Below are positions 21,297 through 36,200 of a DNA stretch of 64,000 bases, piece by piece (the first letter of the stretch is position 1; each line of letters begins with the position of its first letter). Both the position numbers and the translations under genes were made by a program. Below the pieces are notes generated by a model, which saw nothing but the letters and a program-made list of their open reading frames with translations, was not told the origin of the DNA and did no database searches. Origin of the DNA: Ephydatia muelleri (Eukaryota; Porifera; Demospongiae; Spongillida; Spongillidae); the NCBI GenBank assembly GCA_013339895.1, contig JABACO010000056.1, positions 1-64,000 of the forward strand, in the 5' to 3' direction.

Positions 21297-24200
21297 CTGA
21301 GAAATACAGAATTATAGACATAATGTGCAGAATATGTGTAGTGGAAGCATAGCAAGTGCTTGCAAATGTACAAGAAGGTGTTAAATGAAAACTACTCCCC
21401 ATCAAAAAAAACACATATTATGTTCCATGGCGCCACCCTCCCCCCCCCCCCCCCATTATCCATCATAAGTTTCAACAACCATCCTTCAGCATTATAAGCA
21501 AAATCATTCTTTGTGTGTTTTCTTTTCCCCCTCTCAGCTGTTCTGTATTTGTGAATGCCATAATTGATCAGTGAATTATTTTGTTACAGTGTTTTTACTG
21601 CTGTGTAATATAAATTATAATCTGTCAAGCATTGAATCAGTGTAATTACTCAAGGCAATTCTATGATGTTACATTTTGGGCTTACTGTATATGAGTATGT
21701 TATGTTGGTACATTTAGTGCTGTCAACATGCCTAAATATCATTAGTTTCTCACACTGTTCTAACATACCATGATCAAACAATTAAAGCTTACAAATCATC
21801 CATGACACAAACCTGTTGAGTCAATCGGTTTAAGGTACATATATTGAGACACATTTGCCTTTTGTGGCAATCCATCTATGCTGATCTCCGCCATAATGGT
21901 AAATTGATAGCTATTGCTTTTGAGATTGAGGTTGTTAATATCAATCTGTGTTGCTCCATCAGGAACATGTATGCTGTTCAATTCACTCTGCCAGTATAAA
22001 ACTCTATAGCCAACAAGTGCTCCATCTGATGGGAGTACAAGTGGCATCCATGAAACACGAACATCGCTGTTACTAATGGCAGTCACACTGGCACAAGAGA
22101 TGTTTCCTGCAATCAGCAGTCAATGTCATTAGAAATACAAACAACATATATATATCACGCACCAAATGATTCTGTACTTGTTTGCAAGTAAACTGGACCA
22201 CCACATCCTTTAATGGTGCAAGCAGTAACACTGAAATTGTAAGTTGTTTCTGCTGTCAGGTCCAATACTGTATAAACAGTTCTCTTTGTAGTGAAATTGA
22301 AGGGTACCAGTGATCGTAACGAAATGCTGTACCCTATGACTATTCCATTGGAAACCTGTGGTTGTTTCCATATCAATGTAATGGTGGTGAAAGACTTGCT
22401 CAGACGCTTTAGTCCTACTACAGGGCCTGGTACTAAAAGAATGAGAGTTACTATCATAACATTTAAATAAGGATCTGACCATTATTGCATATGTGCCGAA
22501 TAATTATAAAACAAATTCCAGAGTTTATAGAACAATCAATTTATTTATTGACTAAAATTGGAAAAGTTGATTTGTGTAATTGATAGGAAGTGTATTCCAG
22601 AATGAATAGGTAACTTTTTTAAATAATGGCCTAATATTAAGACATTGATACTGTACAATAAATGAAAGAAGTGTCTGCTTCAGAATTTCAGAATACAAGA
22701 TCCTCCCTCACCTGATTCATCAGTTGTGTTTGTGACGAGCTGCGATGCATCTCCTTCACCAATTGATGTGTTGGCAGTAACAAAACAGACATAACTCGTA
22801 AATGCTTTAAGTCCTGTACTAAATACAGCATTGAGTGATGAAGCCATTTACTATGGCTCTGACAGTTGGCAAATTGGGATCAATTATATCTTGTGTTCTG
22901 CAATACACAGTATATGCAATGATGATGCCATTCATCTTCGAAGGGGGAGTCCAATCTATCCGGAGCTGGTTGGGCACATCAGGAATGGGTTGGAGAGTGA
23001 CATTCATAGGTGAAGATGGAACTATAGTGTAGAAAATAACAATATATTCATCTGCTCTGTACAGATACATGTATAATGATTGTGTCACAGATGCAAAATG
23101 TCCCTGCACTGTGGACCATGCAAAACATAATGATCTATGTTGCAGTATAGAAAAAGTGCAATAGTGTCAGGTATATACATGCAAGATCACTGAAGACATC
23201 ATTTTCTAAGGATTATCAAATAGATGGACCAGTGACTATCTATTGTTATATGGACAAGTGGTTTGTGATTTGCATGCATAACATTGCTCACCTGATTCAC
23301 TTGTTCTAGTAGTAACACGTTCTGATGGTGCTCCCTCACCTGCTGAAGTCGTGGCAGTCACATAACACTTGTATTGTGTATACGGGTTCAGATCTTTATC
23401 CAGAACTATAGCTGATGTGGTTTCATTTACCACTACTCTAATAGTTGACACATTGCGTCCAATCAAATGCACAGGATTTTCTTGTGATTCTGAAGGGTTA
23501 CAGTACACACTATATGCAGTGATGATACCGTTCCTACTGACTGGGGGAGTCCAACTGATCAATAGTTTGTTGGGTAAGCCAGGAACAGGAACCAATGTAA
23601 CATTCAGTGGAGCAGATGGGACTATATTTTGAAAAACCAATGGATAATAATATAGTTTATACATAATTTCTATGCATATAGACTTTACGAATGAGTAGTG
23701 TGCAACTGAACAAATTGGCTCACTTAATTCACTTGTTCTTGCACTTATAACTGGAGAGGCCATTCCTTCACCAGATGATGTATTGGCAGTCACATAACAA
23801 TCATATTGCGAATATGGACCGAGGTCATGATCAATTATAGTAGTCAATGTTGTTCCATTCACCACTAATGGTTTAATATATGCTTGGGTAGCAGATGTAT
23901 TACAGTACACAGTGTATGCAATGATAGAGCTGCTCTTTTTGGCTGGTGCAGTCCACATTGCCAAAAGCATGTCGGGTGAGCCAGAAATAGGAGCCAACGA
24001 AAAGTTCAGCGGAGCTGAAGGTACTGTAATGAAAGGAACCAAATAAGTTCCAACAACACCTAGAAATACATTTTGTACACTATGATACTTTATAGCGAAA
24101 TATGGACGAAAGACCATTCCTCAATAATATTACACAAACTGTATATTGTATGTATATCGATACTATTGCAAAGCGGAAAATGTTGCGGCAGCTGTAACAA

Positions 24201-27200
24201 ATTCTATGTGGCTCACGTGATTGAATTGTTATCATTTGCGATGGAGTTCCTTCGCCAATCGATGTGTTAGCAGTGACGTAACAGCTACATTGAGTGAACA
24301 TGTCAGATCCAGTGTTGATAGTAACAACTAGAGTTGTTGCATTTGTCTTTGCTCCTATGATCAGTCCGTTGACAGAAGTGTTGCAATACACAGAGTAGGC
24401 AGTAATGATACCATTTGTTGTATTGGGTGGAGACCAGGTAGCAATTATTAGATTTGGAAAGTAACGAACAGTAGACAATGAGAGCCCTCTAGGTGCAGAT
24501 GGGTGCTGTATAGATGTTCAATAAGTAAACACAAAATGTATTTTGTTCCTTCCATTTTTTCCCCTTCCCTAATGTGTGGCATTAAATATGTACCATGTGT
24601 AATGAATGTATCACAGATGCAAAATGTCCGTGCACTATGAATCAAGAACATAATGATTTATGTTGCAGTATAGAAAAGTTACAATATTGTCAAGTGTATA
24701 CATTTGCGCAAGATGGCTGGTTACATCATTTTCCGTGGATTATCAAAGAGATTATACTGTGAGTATACATAGTTATATGCATAGTGGTTTGTGATTTGTA
24801 TGCATACCATTGCTCACCTGATTCACTTGTTCTGTAGTAACTCGTTCTGATGGTGCTCCCTCACCTGCTGAAGTCGTGGCAGTCACATAACACTCGTATT
24901 GCGTATCTGGGTTCAGATATTTATCCAGAACGATAGCTGATGTAGTTTCATTTACCACTACTTGATAGTTGACACATTGCGTCCAATCAAATGCACAGGA
25001 TTTTCTTGTGATTCTGAAGGTTACAGTACACACTGTACACAATGATGATACCGTTCCTACTGACTGGGGGAGTCCAAATGATCAATAGTTTGCTTGGTGA
25101 GCCAGAAACAGGAACCAATGAAACATTCAGTGGAGCAGAAACGGGACTATATTTTGAAAAAGTGATGGATAATAATATAGGTATGTAAATAATTTCTATG
25201 CATGTAGACTTTACAAGTGAGTAGTGTGCAACTGAACAAATTGGCTCACTTAATTCACTTGTTCTTGCACTTATAACTGGAGAGGCCATTCCTTCACCAG
25301 ATGATGTATTGGCAGTCACATAACAATCATATTGGAGAATATGGACCGAGGTCGTGATCAATTATAGTAGTCAATGTTGTTCCATTCACCACTAATGGTT
25401 TTATATATGCTTGGGTAGCAGATGTAATACAGTACACAGTGTATGCGGTGATAGAGCTGTTCTGTTTGGCTGGTGCAGTCCACATTGCCAAAAGCATGTC
25501 GGGTGAGCCAGAAATAGGAGCCAACGAAAAGTTCAGCGGAGCTGAAGGTACTGTAATGAAAGGAGCCAAATAGTTCCAACGCGTAGAGATAACATTTGTA
25601 TACTATGATATTAAAATATATATATGGACAAAAGACCAATCTCAATAGTAAAGAACTCTGTATAGGCCCTTTTCCTGTGTGATGTGACCGCTCCGTAATC
25701 TAACATACGTCAGTGTCACAAAATACACGTCCGCCATGTTTGATTCACAGCTTTTACGGAAATATCCGGGTGACGAAAAGGGGCCTTTTGTATATATCTA
25801 TGGCAATGTGGAAAATGCGACTAACAGCTATAACAAATTCTATGTGCTCACGTGATTCAATTGTTATCATTTGCGATGGAGTTCCTTCGCCAATCGATGT
25901 GTTAGCAGTGACGTAACAGCTGTATTGAGTGAACATGACAGATCCAGTGTTGATAGTAACAACTAGAGTTGTTGCATTTGTCTTTGCTCCTATGATCAGT
26001 CCGTTGACAGAAGTGTTTGCAATACACAGAGTAGGCAGTAATGATACCATTCTTTGGAATGGGTGGAGTCCAGGTAGCAATTATATATTTGGAAAGTAAC
26101 GAATCGTAGACAACGAAAACTCCCTAGGTGCAGTTGGTGCTGTATAAATGTTCAATAAGTAAACACATAACGTATTTTGTCTCTTCCATTTTTTCCCCTT
26201 CCCTAATGTGTGGCATTAAAGTAACAGGCTGTTATTTGTACCATGTATAATGAAGCAAAATGTCCCTGCACTATCGATCAAGATCATGTAAAACATAATT
26301 ATGTTGCAGTATAGAAAAGTTACAATATTGTCAAGTGTATACATTCAAGATGGCTGGAGACATCATTTTCCGTGGATTATCAAACAGATAATACTGTGTG
26401 CATAAGTGGTTTGTGATTCGTATGCATACCATTGCTCACCTGATTCACTTGTTCTAGTAGTAACTCGTTCTAATGGTGCTCCCTCACCTGCTGAAGTCGT
26501 GGCAGTCACATAACACTCGTATTGCGTATCTGGTTCAGATACTTATCCAGAACGATAGCTGATGTGGTTTCATTACCACTACTTTGATAGTTGACGCATT
26601 GCGTCCAATCAAATGCACAGGATTTCTTGTGATTCTGAAGGGTTACAGTACACACTATATGCAGTGATGATACCGTTCCTACTGACTGGGGGAGTCCAAC
26701 TGATCAATAGTTTGTTGGGTAAGCCAGGAACAGGAACCAATGTAACATTCAGTGGAGCAGATGGGACTATATTTTGAAAAAGAGATGGATATAATATAGT
26801 TATTTAAATATTTCTATGCTAGTAGACTTTACAAATGAGTAGTGTGCAACTGAACAAATTGGCTCACTTAATTCACTTGTTCTTGCACTTAAAACACGAG
26901 AGGCCATTCCTTCACCAGATGATGTATTGGCAGTCACATAACAATCATATTGCGAATATGGACCGAGATCGTGATCAATTATAGTAGTCAATGTTGTTCC
27001 ATTCACCACTAATGGTTTAATATATGCTTGGGTAGCAGATGTATTACAGTACACAGTGTATGCAGTGATAAAGCTGTTCTGTTTGGCTGGTGCAGTCCAC
27101 ATTGCCAAAAGCATGTCGGGTGAGCCAGAAATAGGAGCCAACGAAAAGTTCAGCGGAGCTGAAGGTACTGTAATGAAAGAAACCAAATACGTTCCAACAA

Positions 27201-30200
27201 CACATAGAGATAAATGTTGCACACTATGATACTTTTAAACGAAATATGGACGAAAGACCATTCCTCAATATATTACAAAACTCTATACTGTATGTATCTC
27301 GATACTATTGCAATGTGGAAAAATGGTACAACAGCTACTATGTGGCTCACGTGATTGAATTGTTATCATTTGCGATGGAGTTCCTTCGCCAATCGATGTG
27401 TTAGCAGTGACGTAACAGCTACATTGAGTGAACATGTCAGATCCAGTGTTGATAGTAACAACTAGAGTTGTTGCATTTGTCTTGCTCCTTTGATCAGTCC
27501 GTTGACAGAAGTGTTGCAATACACAGAGTAGGCAGTAATGATACCATTTGTTGTATTGGGTGGAGTCCAGGTAGCAATATTAGATTTGGAAAGTAACGAA
27601 CAGTAGACAATGAGAGCCCTCTAGGTGCAGTTGATGCTGTATAGATGTTCAATAAGTATACACAATAATGTATTTTGTTTCTTCCACTTTTTCCCCTTCC
27701 CTAATGTGTGGCATTATAGTAACAGGCTGTTATTTGTAACCATGTATAATGAATGTGTCACAGATGCAAAGTGTCCCTGCACTATCGATCAAGATCATGT
27801 AAGACATAATTATGTTCAGTATAGAAAAGTTACATTATTGTCAAGTGTATACATGCAAGATGGCTGGAGACATCATTTTCCGTGGATTATCAAAGAGATA
27901 GTACTGTGAGTATATACATAAGTGGTTTGTGATTCTTATGCATAACATTGCTCACCTGATTCACTTGTTCTAGTAGTAACTCGTTCTGATGGTGCTCCCT
28001 CACCTGCTGAAGTCGTGGCAGTCACATAACACTCGTATTGCGTATCTGGGTTCAGATACTTATCCAGAACGATAGCTGATGTGGTTTCATTTACCACTAC
28101 TTTGATAGTTGACGCATTGCGTCCAATCAAATGCACAGGATTTTCTTGTGATTCTGAAGGGTTACAGTACACACTATACGCAGTGATGATACCGTTCCTA
28201 CTGACTGGGGGAGTCCAAATGATCAATAGTTTGTTGGGTGAGCCAGAAAACAGGACCAATGAAACATTCAGTGGAGCAGACGGGACTGTATTTGAAAAAG
28301 AGATGAATAATAATATAGCTATGTACATAATTTCTATGCATGTAGACTTTACAAATGAGTAGTGCGCAACTGAACAAATTGGCTCACTTAATTCACTTGT
28401 TCTTGCACTTAAAACACGAGAGGCCATTCCTTCACCAGATGATGTATTGGCAGTCACATAACAGTAATATTGAGAATCAGGACCGAGGTCGTGATCAATT
28501 ATAGTAGTCAATGTTGTTCCATTCACCACTAATGGTTCAATATATGCTTGGGGTAGCAGATGTATTACAGTACACAGTGTATGCGGTGATAGAGTGTTCC
28601 TTCTGGCTGGTGCAGTCCACATTGCCAAAGCATGTCGGGTGAGCCAGAAATAGGAGCCAACGAAAAGTTCAGTCGGAGCTGAAGGTACTGTAATGAAAGG
28701 AACCAAATAAGTTCCAACAATACGTAGAAATACATTGTGCACACTATGATACTTTATAACGAAATACGGACGAAAGACAATTCCTCAATAATATTACAAC
28801 AAACTCTGTATTGTATGCATCTCGATACTATGGCAATGTGGAAAAATGCTGCGGCAGCTGTAACAAATTCTATGTGGCTCACGTGATTCAATTGTTATCA
28901 TTTGCGATGGAGGTTCCTTCGCCAATCGATGTGTTAGCCGTGACGTAACAGCTACATTGAGTGAACATGTCAGATCCAGTGTTGATAGTAACAACTAGAG
29001 TTGTTGCATTTGTCTTTGCTCCTATGATCAGTCCGTTGACAGAAGTGTTGCAATACACAGAGTATGCAGTAATGATACCATTTGTTGTATTGGGTGGAAG
29101 TCCAGGTAGCAATTATTAGATTGGAAAGTACCGAACAGTAGACAATGAGAGCCCCCTAGGTGCAGTTGGTGCTGTATACATGTCAATAAGTAAGCACATA
29201 ATGTATTTTGTTTCTTCCACTTATTCCCCTTCCCTAATGTATGGCATTAAAGTAACAGGCTGTTATTTGTACCATGTATAATGATGTAGGTCACAGATGC
29301 AAAGTGTCCCTGCACGACGATCGAGATCATGTAAGACATAATTATGTTCAGTATAGACAAGTTACAATATTGTCAAGTGTATACATGCAAGATGGCTGGA
29401 GACATCATTTTCCGTGGATTATCAAAGAGATAGTACTGTGAGTATATACATAAGTGGTTTGTGATTCTTATGCATAACATTGCTCACCTGATTCACTTGT
29501 TCTAGTAGTAACTCGTTCTGATGGTGCTCCCTCACCTGCTGAAGTCGTGGCAGTCACATAACACTCGTATTGCGTATCTGGTTCAGATACTTATCCAGAA
29601 CGATAGCTGATGTGGTTTCATTACCACTACTTTGATAGTTGACGCATTGCGTCCAATCAAATGCACAGGATTTTCTTGTGATTCTGAAGGGTTACAGTAC
29701 ACACTATACGCAGTGATGATACCGTTCCTACTGACTGGGGGAGTCCAAATGATCAATAGTTTGCTTGGTGAGCCAGAAACAGGAACCAATGAAACATTCA
29801 GTGGAGCAGACGGGACTATATTTTGAAAAAGAGATGAATAATAATATAGTTATGTAAATAATTCTATGCATGTAGACTTACAAATGAGTAGTGCGCAACT
29901 GAACAAATTGGCTCACTTAATTCACTTGTTTCTTGCACTTAAAACACGAGAGGCCATTCCTTCACCAGATGATGTATTGGCAGTCACATAACAATCATAT
30001 TGCGAATATGGACCGAGATCGTGATCAATTATAGTAGTCAATGTTGTTCCATTCACCACTAATGGTTCAATATATGCTTGGGTAGCAGATGTATTACAGT
30101 ACACAGTGTATGCGGTGATAGAGTTGTTCCTTCTGGCTGGTGCAGTCCACATTGCCAAAAGCATGTCGGGTGAGCCAGAAATAGGAGCCAACGAAAAGTT

Positions 30201-33200
30201 CAGCGGAGCTGAAGGTACTGTAATGAAAGGAACCAAATAAGTTCCAACAATACGTAGAAATACATTGTGCACACTATGATACTTTATAACGAAATACGGA
30301 CGAAAGAACAATTCCTCAATAATATTACACAAACTCTGTATTGTATGCATCTCGATACTATGGCCAATGTGGAAAAATGCTGCGGCAGCTGTAACAAATT
30401 CTATGTGGCTCACGTGATTCAATTGTTATCATTTGCGATGGAGTTCCTTCGCCAATCGATGTGTTAGCAGTGGACGTAACAGCTACATTGGTGAACATGT
30501 CAGATCCAGTGTTGATAGTAACAACTAGAGTTGTTGCATGTGTCTTTGCTCCATGATCAGTCCGTTGACAGAAGTGTTGCAATACACAGGTATGCAGTAT
30601 GATACCATTTGTTGTATTGGGTGGAGTCCAGGTAGCAATTATTAGATTTGGAAAGTAACGAACAGTAGACAATGAGAGCCCCCTAGGTGCAGTTGGTGCT
30701 GTATACATGTTCAATAAGTAAGCACATAATGTATTTTGTTTCTTCCACTTATTCCCCTTCCCTAATGTATGGCATTAAAGTAACAGGCTGTTATTTTGTA
30801 CCATGTATAATGAATGTGTCACAGATGCAAAGTGTCCCTGCACGACGATCGAGATCATGTAAGACATAATTATGTTCAGTATAGACAAGTTACAATATTG
30901 TCAAGTGTATACATGCAAGATGGCTGGAGACATCATTTTCCGTGGATTATCAAGAGATAGTACTGTGAGTATATACATAAGTGGTTTGTGATTCTTATGC
31001 ATAACATTGCTCACCTGATTCACTTGTTCTAGTAGTAACTCGTTCTGATGGTGCTCCCTCACCTGCTGAAGTCGTGGCAGTCACATAACACTCGTATTGC
31101 GTATCTGGGTTCAGATACTTATCCAGAACGATAGCTGATGTGGTTTCATTTACCACTACTTTGATAGTTGACGCATTGCGTCCAATCAAATGCACAGGAT
31201 TTTCTTGTGATTCTGAAGGTTACAGTACACACTATATGCAGTGATGATACCGTTCCTACTGACTGGGGGAGTCCAACTGATCAATAGTTTGTTGGGTAAG
31301 CCAGGAACAGAACCAATGTAACATTCAGTGGAGCAGATGGGACTATATTGAAAAACCAATGGATAATAATATAGTTTATACATAATTTATGCATAGACTT
31401 TACAAATGAGTAGTGTGCAACTGAACAAATTGGCTCACTTAATTCACTTGTTCTTGCACTTAAAACACGAGAGGCCATTCCTTCACCAGATGATGTATTG
31501 GCAGTCACATAACAATCATATTGCGAATATGGACCGAGATCGTGATCAATTATAGTAGTCAATGTTGTTCCATTCACCACTAATGGTTTAATATATGCTT
31601 GGGTAGCAGATGTATTACAGTACACAGTGTATGCAGTGATAAGCTGTTCTGTTTGGCTGGTGCAGTCCACATTGCCAAAAGCATGTCGGGTGAGCCAGAA
31701 ATAGGAGCCAACGAAAAGTTCAGCGGAGCTGAAGGTACTGTAATGAAAGAAACCAAATACGTTCCAACAACACATAGAGATAAATGTTGCACACTATGAT
31801 ACTTTTAAACGAAATATGGACGAAAGACCATTCCTCAATAATATTACAAAAACTCTATACTGTATGTATCTCGATACTATTGCAATGTGGAAAAATGGTA
31901 CAACAGCTACTATGTGGCTCACGTGATTGAATTGTTATCATTTGCGATGGAGTTCCTTCGCCAATCGATGTGTTAGCAGTGACGTAACAGCTACATTGAG
32001 TGAACATGTCAGATCCAGTGTTGATAGTAACAACTAGAGTTGTTGCATTTGTCTTTGCTCCTATGATCAGTCCGTTGACAGAAGTGTTGCAATACACAGA
32101 GTAGGCAGTAATGATACCATTTGTTGTATTGGGTGGAGTCCAGGTAGCAATTATTAGATTTGGAAAGTAACGAACAGTAGACAATGAGCCCCTAGGTGCA
32201 GTTGATGCTGTATAGATGTTCAATAAGTATACACATAATGTATTTTGTTTCTTCCACTTTTTCCCCTTCCCTAATGTGTGGCATATAGTAACAGGCTGTT
32301 ATTGTAACCATGTATAATGAATGTGTCACAGATGCAAAGTGTCCCTGCACTATCGATCAAGATCATGTAAGACATAATTATGTTCAGTATAGAAAAGTTA
32401 CATTATTGTCAAGTGTATACATGCAAGATGGCTGGAGACATCATTTTCCGTGGATTATCAAAGAGATAGTACTGTGAGTATACATAAGTGGTTTGTGATT
32501 CTTATGCATAACATTGCTCACCTGATTCACTTGTTCTAGTAGTAACTCGTTCTGATGGTGCTCCCTCACCTGCTGAAGTCGTGGCAGTCACATAACACTC
32601 GTATTGCGTATCTGGGTTCAGATACTTATCCAGAACGATAGCTGATGTGGTTTCATTTACCACTACTTTGATAGTTGACGCATTGCGTCCAATCAAATGC
32701 ACAGGATTTTCTTGTGATTCTGAAGGGTTACAGTACACACTATACGCAGTGATGATACCGTTCCTACTGACTGGGGGAGTCCAAATGATCAATAGTTTGT
32801 GGGTGAGCCAGAAACAGGAACCAATGAACATTCAGTGGAGCAGACGGGACTATATTTTGAAAAGAGATGAATAATAATATAGTTATGTAAATAATTTCTA
32901 TGCATGTAGACTTTACAAATGAGTAGTGCGCAACTGAACAAATTGGCTCACTTAATTCACTTGTTCTTGCACTTAAAACACGAGAGGCCATTCCTTCACC
33001 AGATGATGTATTGGCAGTCACATAACAATCATATTGCGAATATGGACCGAGATCGTGATCAATTATAGTAGTCAATGTTGTTCCATTCACCACTAATGGT
33101 TCAATATATGCTTGGGTAGCAGATGTATTACAGTACACAGTGTATGCGGTGATAGAGTTGTTCCTTCTGGCTGGTGCAGTCCACATTGCCAAAAGCATGT

Positions 33201-36200
33201 CGGGTGAGCCAGAAATAGGACCAACGAAAAGTTCAGCGAGCTGAAGGTACTGTAATGAAAGGAACCAAATAAGTTCCAACAATACGTAGAAATACATTGT
33301 GCACACTATGATACTTTATAACGAAATACGGACGAAAGACAATTCCTCAATAATATTACACAAACTCTGTATTGTATGCATCTCGATACTATGGCAATGT
33401 GGAAAAATGCTGCGGCAGCTGTAACAAATTCTATGTGGCTCACGTGATTCAATTGTTATCATTTGCGATGGAGTTCCTTCGCCAATCGATGTGTAGCAGT
33501 GACGTAACAGCTACATTGTGAACATGTCAGATCCAGTGTTGATAGTAACAACTAGAGTTGTTGCATTTGTCTTTGCTCCTATGATCAGTCCGTTGACGAA
33601 GTGTGTGCAATACACAGAGTATGCAGTAATGATACCATTTGTTGTATTGGGTGGAGTCCAGGTAGCAATTATTAGATTTGGAAAGTAACGACAGTAGACA
33701 ATGAGAGCCCCCTAGGTGCAGTTGGTGCTGTATACATGTTCAATAAGTAAGCACATAATGTATTTTGTTTCTTTCCACTTATTCCCCTTCCCTAATGTAT
33801 GGCATTAAAGTAACAGGCTGTTATTTGTACCATGTAAATGAATGTGTCACAGATGCAAAGTGTCCCTGCACGACGATCGAGATCATGTAGACATAATTAT
33901 GTTCAGTATAGACAAGTTACAATATTTCAAGTGTATACTGCAAGATGGCTGGAGACATCATTTTCCGTGGATTATCAAGAGATAGTACTGTGAGTAATAC
34001 ATAAGTGGTTTGTGATTCTTATGCATAACATGCTCACCTGATTCACTTGTTCTAGTAGTAACTCGTTCTGATGGTGCTCCCTCACCTGCTGAAGTCGTGG
34101 CAGTCACATAACACTCGTATTGCGTATCTGGGTTCAGATACTTATCCAGAACGATAGCTGATGTGGTTTCATTTACCCTACTTTGATAGTTGACGCATTG
34201 CGTCCAATCAAATGCACAGGATTTTCTTGTGATTCTGAAGGGTTACAGTACACACTATATGCAGTGATGATACCGTTCCTACTGACTGGGGGAGTCCAAC
34301 TGATCAATAGTTTGTTGGGTAGCCAGGAACAGGAACCAATGTAACATTCAGTGGAGCAGATGGGACTATATATTGAAAAACCAATGGATAATATAGTTAT
34401 ATACATAATTTCTATGCATATAGACTTTACAAATGAGTAGTGTGCAACTGAACAAATTGGCTCACTTAATTCACTTGTTCTTGCACTTAAAACACGAGAG
34501 GCCATTCCTTCACCAGATGATGTATTGGCAGTCACATAACAATCATATTGCGAATGGACCGAGATCGTGATCAATATAGTAGTCAATGTTGTTCCATTCA
34601 CCACTAATGGTTTATATATTGGGTAGCAGATGTATTACAGTACAGTGTATGCAGTGATAAAGCTGTTCTGTTTGGCTGGTGCAGTCCACTTGCCAAAAGC
34701 ATGTCGGGTGAGCCAGAATAGGAGCCAACGAAAAGTTCAGCGGAGCTGAAGGTACTGTAATGAAAGAAACCAAATACGTTCCAACAACACATAGAGATAA
34801 ATGTTGCACACTATGATACTTTTAAACGAAATATGGACGAAAGACCATTCCTCAATAATATTACAAAAACTCTATACTGTATGTATCCGATACTATTGCA
34901 ATGTGGAAAAATGGTACAACAGCTACTATGTGGCTCACGTGATTGAATTGTTATCATTTGCGATGGAGTTCCTTCGCCAATCGATGTGTTAGCAGTGACG
35001 TAACAGCTACATTGAGTGAACATGTCAGATCCAGTGTTGATAGTAACAACTAGAGTTGTTGCATTTGTCTTTGCTCCTATGATCAGTCCGTTGACAGAGT
35101 GTTGCAATACACAGAGTAGGCAGTAATGATACCATTTGTTGTATTGGGTGGAGTCCAGGTAGCAATTATTAGATTTGGAAAGTAACGAACAGTAGACAAT
35201 GAGAGCCCTCTAGGTGCAGTTGATGCTTGTATAGATGTTCAATAAGTATACACATAATGTATTTTGTTCTTCCACTTTTTCCCCTTCCCTAATGTGTGCA
35301 TTATAGTAACAGGCTGTTATTTGTAACCATGTATAATGAATGTGTCACAGATGCAAAGTGTCCCTGCACTATCGATCAAGATCATGTAAGACATAATTAT
35401 GTTCAGTATAGAAAAGTTACATTATTGTCAAGTGTATACATGCAAGATGGCTGGAGACATCATTTTCCGTGGATTATCAAAGAGATAGTACTGTGAGTAT
35501 ATACATAGTGGTTTGTGATCTTATGCATCACATTGCTCACCTGATTCACTTTTCTAGTAGTAACTCGTTCTGATGGTGCTCCCTCACCTGCTGAAGTCGT
35601 GGCAGTCCATAACACTCGTATTGCGTATCTGGGTTCAGATACTATCCAACGATAGCTGATGTGGTTCATTTACCACTACTTTGATAGTTGACGCATTGCG
35701 TCCAATCAAATGCACAGGATTTTCTTGTGATTCTGAAGGGTTACAGTACACACTATACGCAGTGATGATACCGTTCCTACTGACTGGGGAGTCCAACTGA
35801 TCAATAGTTTGTTGGGTGAGCCAGAAACAGGACCAATGTAACATTCAGTGGAGCAGACGGGACTATATTTTGAAAAAGATGAATAATAATATAGTTATGT
35901 AAATAATTTCTATGCATGTAGACTTTACAAATGAGTAGTGCGCAACTGAACAAATTGGCTCACTTAATTCACTTGTTCTTGCACTTAAAACACGAGAGGC
36001 CATTCCTTCACCAGATGATTATGGCAGTCACATAACAATCATATTGCGAATATGGACCGAGATCGTGATCAATTATAGTAGTCATGTTGTTCCATTCACC
36101 ACTAATGGTTCAATATATGCTTGGGTAGCAGATGTATTACAGTACACAGTGTATGCGGTGATAGAGTTGTTCCTTCTGGCTGGTGCAGTCCACATGCCAA

